From assembly GCA_016715985.1 (NCBI GenBank), contig JADJXD010000001.1:1364001-1428000 (forward strand): 64,000 nucleotides of DNA, written 5' to 3'. Both the position numbers and the translations under genes were made by a program. This document shows positions 40,616 through 48,545 of the stretch, piece by piece. Within the stretch, counting starts at the first letter, position 1. Every line of letters starts with the position of its first letter. The notes under the pieces were generated by a model that ran no database searches, was not told the DNA's origin, and saw only the letters and a list, made by a program, of their open reading frames with translations. The stretch comes from Saprospiraceae bacterium. Lineage in GTDB: Bacteria > Bacteroidota > Bacteroidia > Chitinophagales > Saprospiraceae.

Positions 40616-41061
40616 TTTGTTTTGAGTTTAAAATAATGTTGTAATTATTATATGTAAAATTTAAAATTTCTCCCAAGTTAATTACTGCTGGTAAAACCGA
40701 TTTTTGACTTCTGAGTAAATTTGCGTTCACCAAGAATTTTGATGTGGCACAACAATTCTGCTTTTCTTTTCTTTTGTCTTGATACAAAAGAAACAAAAAA
40801 TCAAGGCTGTTTCATTTTTTTAACGCTAAAAACTTTATAAAATAGCTAAACCTAAAAAACTCGCCCTAATGCGTGGTTCTTTTGTTAACCCTTGTCAATT
40901 ACCAACTTTTGTTCATTAGTTTTACTCTTCTTTTGGCTCAAACAGTTTTATGTTTTTAACGCTATTTTAAAAAGTTTCGCTAAAAATGAAAAGGCCGGTG
41001 GTAATCGTACGTGTATTTTTATGCAGCTACAATTAAACAAGAATTTATATTATTGTCCAAA
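40616..41061. other. Spacer between symporter and hexosaminidase genes
   Basis: 446 bp. A hairpin CTTTTGT-CTTGAT-ACAAAAG at 40771-40790 sits in a CTTTTCTTTTC-rich stretch of the kind scattered through many Bacteroidota genomes. A GC-richer patch lies at 40992-41013. No gene or clear promoter. Confidence 0.45.
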
Positions 41062-43317
41062 CTATCTGACATTTATTTCGTCCATAAATAACCATGCTTT
41101 GTGGCCTGCTCCCTGAGCACCTGATGGAATCACACCATAATTTTTAGCAAAAACACGAAGATATCTTGCCCGTGTCGAACCTAAATCAAAATTGATATCT
41201 CCTATCTTATCTGCGGCTCCGATATTACTGATACCAGTTACTTTTTCAAAATTTGTACCATCAGTTGAAATAAGAATATCCACTTGCGGTGGCAGATATA
41301 TCCATTGACCCTCACCTCTGAAAAACCGACAGTGAACCTGAACAAAATTTACTTCTTTTCCAAAATCAAGGGTTACCGTCGCATCAGTTCCCTCAAATCC
41401 AAGCCACTCTGTACCGCCATACTTTTCGTCACTACCGGTGATACCGTTTACAATACTTCCGGGGCCATTGGCAAAATATTTTTTAGATGGTGCCGGATCA
41501 ATGCTGACTTTAGCAGTAGTACCCAGATGCAAATCAAAATCCAATTTCAATGCTTTCCCTTTCGTTTCATTTCTGACTGCCTGAAATGTGTGTCTGCCTG
41601 CTTTCTCAATGACAATGTTTTCACCCGAAGCTTTAACCGGAGTATCGACATCATTTATTTTATGGTGAATCAAAGCTCCTGAAGGCACTGTAAAACTTAA
41701 AGACACCGGATTGCCTTCTCCTGCTTTGATGACCGGTTTTAAATCAAATACATGATACGCTATATTTGCGCCCTTATTTTTCCAATAATTTACATGGATA
41801 TCAAATCTTTTCAAAAATTCTGAATAATCTTTTCCTCCACGCCACAAAGCTTCTGACATAGCCATCCCGCGGGCATAAGCCATATATTCGACATGACTGA
41901 ACACAGGGATGTATTCTGTCCACACATTTGCCTGACCGCCCAGAATATATTTACGTTTATCTTCTTCCAGTTCAGATGGTATCGGGTCCCAATGAAAAAC
42001 TTTTTCAACACTGGTGTATCCGCCGATTGCAATGGGTTCGTCCTGCGATTCGGACTGATAATGATCAAAGTAGCAGTGTGTGCCGGGAGTCATTATCACG
42101 TCATGACCACTTCGGGCTGCTTCCAGTCCTCCTGAAATACCTCGCCATGACATCACTGTCGCATTCGGCGCCAAACCTCCTTCCAATATTTCATCCCAAC
42201 CAATAATCTGCTTCCCTTTTGAATTGATATATTTCTCCATTCGGGTGATGAAATAACTCTGTAATTCATGTTCATCTTTCAATCCGTTTTTTCGGATCAG
42301 ATCCTGACAGAATTTACTTTTTTTCCAGGCTTCTTTAGGACATTCATCGCCACCGATGTGAATATATTTTCCGGGAAACAAGGAAATAACTTCATCAATG
42401 ACGTCTTCCAGGAATTTAAAAGTAACCTCATTCGGGCAAAATACATCTTCAAAAATACCCCATTTTGTAGCCACTTCATACGGTCCGGGACCACAACCCA
42501 ACTCCGGATATGCTGCCAGGGCCGCCTGTGCATGACCCGGCATTTCGATTTCGGGGATGACATTGATATTCCGTTCTGCTGCATAAGCCACCACCTCTTT
42601 TATTTCATCCTGTGTATAATACCCGCCATACCGTTTACCGTCAAACTTATGTGGTTTGTCACTGTAATGACCTATCAGAGTTTCTTTTCTAAAAGCCGCA
42701 ATTTCCTGAAGTTTAGGATATTTTTTGATTTCTATACGCCAGCCCTGATCCTCAGTAAGATGCCAGTGAAAGTTGTTGAACTTATAAAATGCCATGTAAT
42801 CCAGATACTTTTTTACTTCAGCTACACTAAAAAAATGTCTGGCTACATCGAGATGCATGCCTCTGTATCTGAATTTGGGATTATCCTTTATGATTCCCAG
42901 AGGTATCTTTCCATTATTAAACTTTACCAACTGACCCAGACTTGTCAATGCATATTGAACACCAGATCTGTCAGATGCAGTAATTCGAATATTATCATCT
43001 GTGATTTCAATCAGGTAAGACTCTTTACCCAAAGTTTCAGACAAACTGACTAATAATGTGGATTGATTTATATTTTGATTTTTCTCCTGTGGCAGATTAG
43101 TTAATTGTAACAAATTGTCAGAATAGCTATTATACCAAATGGTATCAGGTGAAAAAACTATTTTAGTTAAATTGCTAAACTCACCCGACAGGACAACGGA
43201 TTCAGGTGCTGGAATGATGGCAGATTCAGGCTTTAACAGTTCGTTTTGGGAATTGCAGGAAACCGAGATTAACATGAAGGTAACAGCCAGAATTCTTAAA
43301 TTAAATATGAGTTTCAT
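41062..43317 (-). CDS. Beta-N-acetylhexosaminidase, GH20 family
   Basis: A 751-residue lipoprotein (lipidated Cys21, ISVSC). The N-terminal GH20b domain (about 30-145) precedes the catalytic TIM barrel (about 150-500), which shows RYRGMHLDVARHFFS, NNFHWHLTEDQGWR and the catalytic pair Asp324-Glu325 in HIGGDECP. The C-terminal part (about 600-750) is a discoidin/F5_8-type carbohydrate-binding domain ending with LRVFAKNYG. The enzyme removes terminal N-acetylglucosamine or N-acetylgalactosamine from chitin fragments or glycans at the cell surface or in the periplasm. It sits between the NagB fusion and the symporter on the same strand, giving a complete release-import-degradation route for amino sugars. 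Confidence 0.94.
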   Translation of the reverse strand: MKLIFNLRILAVTFMLISVSCNSQNELLKPESAIIPAPESVVLSGEFSNLTKIVFSPDTIWYNSYSDNLLQLTNLPQEKNQNINQSTLLVSLSETLGKESYLIEITDDNIRITASDRSGVQYALTSLGQLVKFNNGKIPLGIIKDNPKFRYRGMHLDVARHFFSVAEVKKYLDYMAFYKFNNFHWHLTEDQGWRIEIKKYPKLQEIAAFRKETLIGHYSDKPHKFDGKRYGGYYTQDEIKEVVAYAAERNINVIPEIEMPGHAQAALAAYPELGCGPGPYEVATKWGIFEDVFCPNEVTFKFLEDVIDEVISLFPGKYIHIGGDECPKEAWKKSKFCQDLIRKNGLKDEHELQSYFITRMEKYINSKGKQIIGWDEILEGGLAPNATVMSWRGISGGLEAARSGHDVIMTPGTHCYFDHYQSESQDEPIAIGGYTSVEKVFHWDPIPSELEEDKRKYILGGQANVWTEYIPVFSHVEYMAYARGMAMSEALWRGGKDYSEFLKRFDIHVNYWKNKGANIAYHVFDLKPVIKAGEGNPVSLSFTVPSGALIHHKINDVDTPVKASGENIVIEKAGRHTFQAVRNETKGKALKLDFDLHLGTTAKVSIDPAPSKKYFANGPGSIVNGITGSDEKYGGTEWLGFEGTDATVTLDFGKEVNFVQVHCRFFRGEGQWIYLPPQVDILISTDGTNFEKVTGISNIGAADKIGDINFDLGSTRARYLRVFAKNYGVIPSGAQGAGHKAWLFMDEINVR

Positions 43318-43486
43318 ACACTTTAATGATTAAGACGTAAACTTAAAAATAAGTTTATTAATAATTAAATAGATCGACCTTTATGTCAAAGAAAAATCGC
43401 CATATGTTTCGCAGGTTTTTAAACACAAACGCTTAAAAGTGATTTTCAAGAAAATATGTGCAATTTGTTATACATACTATTTCCAT

Positions 43487-45439
43487 TTAATTAAATTTCC
43501 ACCGCACAAAAGCTTCCATCGCTTCATATTCTGCCAATCCCAGAATATTGTATTGATTGGCTGTTTCTTTATTTCTGTCTTCGGCTCTTTGCCAGAATTC
43601 CCGGGTATCATTTCCCGGAAAAACCGGATGATCTTTTTGTGACTGATGGATAAAAATTGCCTTCCGTTTTTTCATTAATTGATCAGGGCTGATTGGAACA
43701 GCCATCTCAATTTCATCGACCGGCCACTCATGCCATGCTCCTCTGTAAAGCCAAAGGTAGCAGTCTTTATACCATTTTTCGGATTTGATCTTTTCAAAAC
43801 CCTCAAATATTGCTTCCAGACAAACCCTGTGTGTACCATTCGGATCTGCCAGATCGCCTGCAGCAAACACCTGATGCGGTTTGATCAAAGACAAAATATC
43901 TGTAATGATTGCAATATCCGCTTCACCTAATTTATTTTTTCTCACACCACCTGTTTCATAAAACGGTAAGTTCAGGAAGTGAATATTTTTCTCCGGCACC
44001 CCGCAAAACAATGCTGCTCCTCTTGCTTCTTCTCTTCGGACTATTCCTTTCAGTATTCTTAATTCAGGAATGTCCGTCTGATTATTCTCTTTATTTTCAA
44101 TAAACTGTGATACCTTCTGAACGGTGGAATAAAGTATATCATTTTCTATTCCGATAGCCATCCCAAAATCCCTGACAAACTCGGCATATCTCCAGGCGTC
44201 TTTATCATGTACCGCAATATTTCCGGATACCTGATATGCTACATGTACGTCGTGTCCCTGTTCAACAAGTCTTAATAAAGTACCTCCCATAGAAATCACA
44301 TCATCATCGGGATGCGGACTGAAAATCAAAACCCGTTTTTTGGCAGGATTTGCTCTTTCCGGGCGATTAGTATCATCTGCATTGGGTTTTCCTCCCGGCC
44401 ATCCGGTGATAGTGTGTTGTAACTTGTTGAAGATTTGGATATTAAGAGAATACGCTGAATTATACTCCGCTATCAATTCGGAGAGACCGTTATTGATATA
44501 ATCTTCATCCAATAATTTCAGGATAGGTTTCTGAATTTTCAAAGACAACCATATGACAGCTTTGGCTATCAATGCTGCATCCCAATTACAAATACCCGCC
44601 AGCCAGGGAGTCCTGACTTTGGTAAGCTCGGCTGCTGCGGCTGCATCTAAGTAAAATTTGACATTCTGATGGCCTTGAAGAAAAGTGGCAGGTATCATTT
44701 CAGAAACTTCGCCTTCAATGGTTTCTCTTACTATTTCTGCTTTGTGAGACCCCCATGCCATTATAAAAATTTGTCTGGCTTTTATAATAGTCTGTATCCC
44801 CATCGTAATCGCCCGATAAGGCACATTCTCTTCCTTTCCGAAATCCTTGACAGCATCCTGTCTGGTGAGATGATCCAGTTTCACAAGACGTGTACGCGAA
44901 CTCAACCAGGATCCGGGTTCATTAAATCCAATGTGTCCGGTCCTCCCGATTCCTAAAATCTGAATATCAATACCCCCTGCCATTTCAATTTTTTTCTCAT
45001 ATTCATGACAATAGTTCTGTACATACTCTATCGGCAGGTTTCCATTAGGAATGTGAATATTTTCCGGAAGGATATCTATATGACTGAACAGAAAATCATG
45101 CATAAATCGTACATAACTTTGTTCTGCATCGGGAGCCATCGGATAGTATTCGTCCAGGTTGAAAGTGATAACATTGTAAAACGACAAACCTTCTTCCTTA
45201 TGCATTCTGACTAATTCGTTGTACACCTTTATGGGTGATGAACCGGTAGCCAATCCAAGGACAAGATTCTGATTATCCTGTTGTTTTTGTCGGATACTCA
45301 ATGCAATATAATTGGCAATATGTTTAGCTCCGTCGTCCGGATTTTCCCAAAGTTTGATCGGAATTTTTTCAAAACTCTTTAATTGATACCTTAGCGTAGT
45401 TTTAATTTCTGTTTTAGGACTAATAATTTTTGAAGCCAT
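43487..45439 (-). CDS. nagB: NagB-like glucosamine-6-phosphate deaminase fused to a PIG-L deacetylase
   Basis: A 650-residue two-domain enzyme. Residues 1-345 are NagB-like, with NLVLGLATGSSP, Asp96 in FNLDEYYP and His169/Glu174 in GRTGHIGFNEPG. E. coli NagB has Asp141 two residues before that His; here the position is Thr167. Residues 366-650 are a PIG-L/LmbE zinc-dependent deacetylase with HPDDD (376-380) and a later His in GTHRVC. NagB turns glucosamine-6-phosphate into fructose-6-phosphate and ammonia; PIG-L domains remove N-acetyl groups from sugars. Together they could perform deacetylation then deamination. Its promoter carries a LacI-type operator, so it is likely induced by the amino sugar. 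Confidence 0.9.
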   Translation of the reverse strand: MASKIISPKTEIKTTLRYQLKSFEKIPIKLWENPDDGAKHIANYIALSIRQKQQDNQNLVLGLATGSSPIKVYNELVRMHKEEGLSFYNVITFNLDEYYPMAPDAEQSYVRFMHDFLFSHIDILPENIHIPNGNLPIEYVQNYCHEYEKKIEMAGGIDIQILGIGRTGHIGFNEPGSWLSSRTRLVKLDHLTRQDAVKDFGKEENVPYRAITMGIQTIIKARQIFIMAWGSHKAEIVRETIEGEVSEMIPATFLQGHQNVKFYLDAAAAAELTKVRTPWLAGICNWDAALIAKAVIWLSLKIQKPILKLLDEDYINNGLSELIAEYNSAYSLNIQIFNKLQHTITGWPGGKPNADDTNRPERANPAKKRVLIFSPHPDDDVISMGGTLLRLVEQGHDVHVAYQVSGNIAVHDKDAWRYAEFVRDFGMAIGIENDILYSTVQKVSQFIENKENNQTDIPELRILKGIVRREEARGAALFCGVPEKNIHFLNLPFYETGGVRKNKLGEADIAIITDILSLIKPHQVFAAGDLADPNGTHRVCLEAIFEGFEKIKSEKWYKDCYLWLYRGAWHEWPVDEIEMAVPISPDQLMKKRKAIFIHQSQKDHPVFPGNDTREFWQRAEDRNKETANQYNILGLAEYEAMEAFVRWKFN

Positions 45440-45464
45440 ATATTCAATTTTGATGCAAAAATAA

Positions 45465-45472
45465 TACCTTTG
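45465..45472 (+). promoter_or_regulatory. Candidate -7 box of the LacI-type regulator gene
   Basis: TACCTTTG fits TAnnTTTG. The start codon at 45523 would leave a leader of about 45 nt. The -33 TTG is not at the usual distance. Confidence 0.45.
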
Positions 45473-45484
45473 TGCACGTGCACA
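45471..45484. promoter_or_regulatory. LacI-family operator, perfect 14-bp palindrome
   Basis: TGTGCACGTGCACA is perfectly symmetrical around a central CG, the hallmark of LacI-family operators. It fills the space between the -33 and -7 boxes of the leftward NagB-fusion promoter and covers the expected start site of the rightward regulator gene, so one bound regulator would shut both. Confidence 0.7.
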
Positions 45485-45522
45485 ATGATAATTTGAAATT
45501 TATTTTACCTTTTTACATTAAA

Positions 45523-46602
45523 ATGAAAAAATTAACCATTAAAGACATTTCAAGTCTCGCCGGTGTATCCCGAGGAACGATCGACAGAGTCATTAATAAC
45601 AGGGGCAACGTATCTCCGGCTATTGAAGAACGAGTATTAAAAATCCTAAAAGAATTCGGGTATGAAAAAAATCTGATCGCCAGCACCCTTGCAGCCAATA
45701 AGTCGTACCGAATTGCTATTGTCCTGCCCTACCCTGAAGATGACATTTTCTGGGCATTGCCGAGAAAGGGTATTGAAAAAGCACTTGCTTTCGTCAAAAA
45801 TTTTGGCTTTCAATGCGAAAACTATGATTTTGAGTTAGAGAATAAAAATGATTTTTCTATTAAACTCAATAATGCAATTCAGTCCAAGCCGGATGGAATT
45901 ATCGTAGCACCATTATTTTTGGAGGAGTCTGCTGAATACCTGGAAGATGCTTCTTCTTATTTAATTCCGGTGATTACCATCAATACTGAATTAGAGAATA
46001 AAAATCTGCTTTGTTACATTGGGCAGAATTCCTATCAATGCGGTTACCTGGCTGGCAGATTGCTGAAAAATAATGTCCGATCCGGAGAAACTATAATAGC
46101 AATTCACCTGGGTCACGACCTGAAGGATGCAAAACATATCCTTGACAAGATCAAAGGTTTACAGGATTATGTAGCTCAGGAAATGGGAAATAATGCGAAC
46201 GTGCAGATTTATAATTTCGAAAATTTCAGAGATAAAGAAGCCTTGAGTGAATTTTATGAAAGTATTATTAAAAATCACCCCAAAATTACTGCTTTATTTT
46301 TTACCAATTCCAGAGCATATCATTTGATGGAAATCATTGAAAAAAATAAAATCCTCGATAAAACTATTATTGGATTTGATTTATTACCTCCCAACAACAA
46401 CTTACTGAATGACGGAAAAATTAGTTTTCTTATACATCAGGATCCTGAAAGACAAGGATATATGGCTATTGAGAACTTTGTACGTTATTTTTTGAAAAAA
46501 CCGGTTCAACCGATCCAATACCTTCCGATGGATATCATTTTGAAAGAAAATATAGCTTTCTACCTTCAAAATTCCGGACAGGATATGGATTTTATATTAT
46601 AA
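45523..46602 (+). CDS. LacI-family transcriptional regulator
   Basis: Start at the ATG at 45523 (359 residues): an in-frame GTG at 45472 lies inside the operator. The N-terminal helix-turn-helix (TIKDISSLAGVSRGTIDRVIN, residues 4-24) and hinge region (about 45-58) are those of the LacI family. A periplasmic-binding-protein-like domain (about 62-345) carries ligand contacts in IVAPLFLEES and IGFDLLPPNN and resembles ribose/sugar-binding members. It probably represses the divergent amino-sugar gene and itself through the palindrome between them and is released by an amino sugar or its phosphate. Its 3' end overlaps the convergent hydrolase gene by 6 bp. Confidence 0.92.
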   Translation: MKKLTIKDISSLAGVSRGTIDRVINNRGNVSPAIEERVLKILKEFGYEKNLIASTLAANKSYRIAIVLPYPEDDIFWALPRKGIEKALAFVKNFGFQCENYDFELENKNDFSIKLNNAIQSKPDGIIVAPLFLEESAEYLEDASSYLIPVITINTELENKNLLCYIGQNSYQCGYLAGRLLKNNVRSGETIIAIHLGHDLKDAKHILDKIKGLQDYVAQEMGNNANVQIYNFENFRDKEALSEFYESIIKNHPKITALFFTNSRAYHLMEIIEKNKILDKTIIGFDLLPPNNNLLNDGKISFLIHQDPERQGYMAIENFVRYFLKKPVQPIQYLPMDIILKENIAFYLQNSGQDMDFIL

Positions 46603-47607
46603 TTCTCCCTCTGATGGAATAAATTTCAACACTTCTTGTGCAAAACGAAATGTTTCATTTTTAACCCCTTCAATGTCTTTAGAAAAAACGTGAGAGCAAA
46701 TCACGTGTCTTCCTGCTTTAGGGAATGCAACTTTGCGTTTTTGATTTTCAGGTGTACCTAACTGATCATAAAAATCCAGCATTCTTTTGACCGAGACTAC
46801 ATTGTCCTGCAGTTCTTCATTTTCATAGTAATAACCAATAAAAACAGGAATCTCTATATTTTCAAAAACATCTTTTTTCATGTAATCTCTGATAATGGTT
46901 TTCAACACAAAAAGTCCATTGGTATGATATGTACTGTTCCAATAATTCGCCGCCAGACTATCATATTTAACATGATTTTGCGTTCCACCCATTACCAGAG
47001 AAGCCATTTGTTTGCCCCAGGGGAAAAGAAGAAGGTTTGAATTGCTGTCAGCAATATCTATATTGGGCGAATAAAAGATAAGGCTATGAATATCTGCCCC
47101 TTCTGATGCCAGGATGGCAGCCAATGTAGCACCTGAAGAACAGGCCATAACGATGACCTTTTTACCAATCTTGCGACCTATTTCGATTGCTTCTTCTGCT
47201 GATTGGATATAACTGTCGGGAGTCATATCCTTAAAACTATCTGGATCAGATCTGCCATGATCATCGAGTCTGCTCAAATACAAATTGAATCCGTATCTTC
47301 TTGCAAATTCAATATGCACGGGGTCACCTTCCTCCTGACTGGCTGAGAATCCATGAAGATAGACAACGCTATATTCTGTAACATTTTTTAATGAGTCGTC
47401 ATTCCAGATGATTCTGGCTTCATTATCCGGCTTCATATCAACAATTTCTGATTCTTTTAATTGGATATAGCTTTCCAATTCACTGACATCTGCACCCAAT
47501 TCGGTGTCAAAAAAGACCGGTACTTCATATTTTACCCGGGGGCCTGCGAGGTAAGACAGCAAAACAATTCCTGTTAGGATGATCAAAATATTGGAATACT
47601 TCTTCAT
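46597..47607 (-). CDS. Alpha/beta-hydrolase, periplasmic
   Basis: A 336-residue protein with an N-terminal membrane anchor or signal segment (residues 4-20). The hydrolase core follows: VVYLHGFSASQEEGDPVHIEFA (oxyanion region), ACSSGATLAAILAS (nucleophile elbow, with Ala in place of the first Gly of GxSxG), IEIPVFIGYYYEN (acid region) and KAGRHVICSHVFSKD (catalytic His). This is the lysophospholipase/carboxylesterase-like branch. Substrate unknown. It is convergent and slightly overlapping with the LacI-type regulator, and I see no functional link to the amino-sugar genes. Confidence 0.8.
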   Translation of the reverse strand: MKKYSNILIILTGIVLLSYLAGPRVKYEVPVFFDTELGADVSELESYIQLKESEIVDMKPDNEARIIWNDDSLKNVTEYSVVYLHGFSASQEEGDPVHIEFARRYGFNLYLSRLDDHGRSDPDSFKDMTPDSYIQSAEEAIEIGRKIGKKVIVMACSSGATLAAILASEGADIHSLIFYSPNIDIADSNSNLLLFPWGKQMASLVMGGTQNHVKYDSLAANYWNSTYHTNGLFVLKTIIRDYMKKDVFENIEIPVFIGYYYENEELQDNVVSVKRMLDFYDQLGTPENQKRKVAFPKAGRHVICSHVFSKDIEGVKNETFRFAQEVLKFIPSEGEL

Positions 47608-47792
47608 AAAAATCAGTTTGAATGTTCAAATATAAAAAATTTAAAAGATTAATCAACAGATGAATTGTGTTATTTTTAAAAAAAGTAACAGGTCATAAAC
47701 ATAAAAGGCAGCTATTTTTTTGTAAATAGAATATATTTACAATTCTGGCATCATATTTGTATTATTTGTAATATCTCATTCCTAAAACAGAC

Positions 47793-47826
47793 AAACCTTT
47801 TCATCTTCTCGATGGAAAGGTTTTTT
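47793..47826. terminator. Strong hairpin terminator, 13-bp stem
   Basis: AAACCTTTTCATC (47793-47805) pairs with GATGGAAAGGTTT (47811-47823) through one G-U pair around a 5-nt loop, and a T-run follows on the plus strand. It lies 14 bp beyond the stop of the leftward gene at 47841, but the T-run is on the other strand, where no gene precedes it. Confidence 0.6.
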
Positions 47827-47840
47827 AATTAAAGGCATTC

Positions 47841-48233
47841 TCAAATTAATTGAGGTAATTGTTCACACAAGCGAACACTAAGCATTTCAACTATTCTTCG
47901 TTTCATTTCCGGTTCATTTTCCATGTAAGTTTGGAGTTCTTCATCACTCATCAATCCTATGATAAATCCCGTCAATGTATTTCTGAATGTAATATCTTTT
48001 TGCAACATCCCGGAAATTTTGGATTTCAAAGCATCCTGAGATTGGATATTTAAAGATATTTTCCGGTTTCGGCAATAAGCAATAGTATAATGCAACATTA
48101 CTTTATTTTGAAATTTCAAAATAGGCCTGATCGTTTGATGTACCAGACTTTCTGATTCTGATACTATTTTTCCGGTTTCGACAGAAAATATTTCAGGTCT
48201 GAGATTTAAAACAATATCATTTCTATCATGCAT
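47841..48233 (-). CDS. Uncharacterised small cytosolic protein
   Basis: A 130-residue protein without signal peptide or membrane segments. The sequence is mostly helical, with basic and acidic patches (NRKISLNIQSQDALKSKIS, MENEPEMKRRIVEMLSVRL). I do not recognise the family. It is a single-gene unit between a hydrolase and a repeat-filled spacer. The reading frame is uninterrupted with normal composition, so it is probably real. Confidence 0.6.
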   Translation of the reverse strand: MHDRNDIVLNLRPEIFSVETGKIVSESESLVHQTIRPILKFQNKVMLHYTIAYCRNRKISLNIQSQDALKSKISGMLQKDITFRNTLTGFIIGLMSDEELQTYMENEPEMKRRIVEMLSVRLCEQLPQLI

Positions 48234-48545
48234 AAATATTAAATTTGATAGATAACTATTTTATCTCCACAAGGTTGTGAACTAATTTTTCTGAACTTTA
48301 AAATCAATAAAATGGTAGTAAAAGTTCATTCCGCTAATCCCGCCCGCTTCGGTGCAGGCGGGCCTGCCCGCTTCGGTGCAGGCAGGCCTGCCCGCTTCGG
48401 TGCAGGCGGGCTCAATCCCTGAAGGGACGACCTACCCGCATGAATACTTAGTAAATTCAAAGTGTACTATTTTATACACAGTTTTAAACATTATAAATTA
48501 AAAACAAATTAAAAAGCATATTTTCGTGTCCATAAAAATTTTGAT
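48234..48545. other. Spacer with palindromic repeats
   Basis: 312 bp. The middle third is the GC-rich repeat at 48343-48433. A near-match to a -7 box (TATTTTCG at about 48513-48520) may serve the amidohydrolase gene. Confidence 0.4.
48343..48433. repeat. Triplicated 24-bp GC-rich repeat plus GGGACGACCT module
   Basis: Three head-to-tail 24-bp units start at 48343, 48367 and 48391 (core CCCGCTTCGGTGCAGGC) and can fold into hairpins. The third unit runs into TCCCTGAAGGGACGACCT. The 47-bp segment 48387-48433 matches 53187-53233 at 42 positions. It lies 112 bp before the amidohydrolase start. Confidence 0.65.

Larger units (their letters stand above)
45456..45485 (-). promoter_or_regulatory. Promoter of the NagB-fusion gene
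   Basis: On the minus strand TTG (45485-45483) and TATTTTTG (45463-45456) are 19 bp apart, an exact consensus match. The leader to the ATG at 45439 is about 12 nt. Confidence 0.65.

Noticed and set aside
42268..43053. 261-codon frame antisense to the hexosaminidase
   Set aside because: It mirrors the codon pattern of the GH20 gene, whose catalytic motifs are intact on the other strand.
45472..45522. Upstream GTG start for the LacI-type regulator
   Set aside because: It lies inside the operator palindrome and over the -7 box; the helix-turn-helix begins just after the ATG at 45523.
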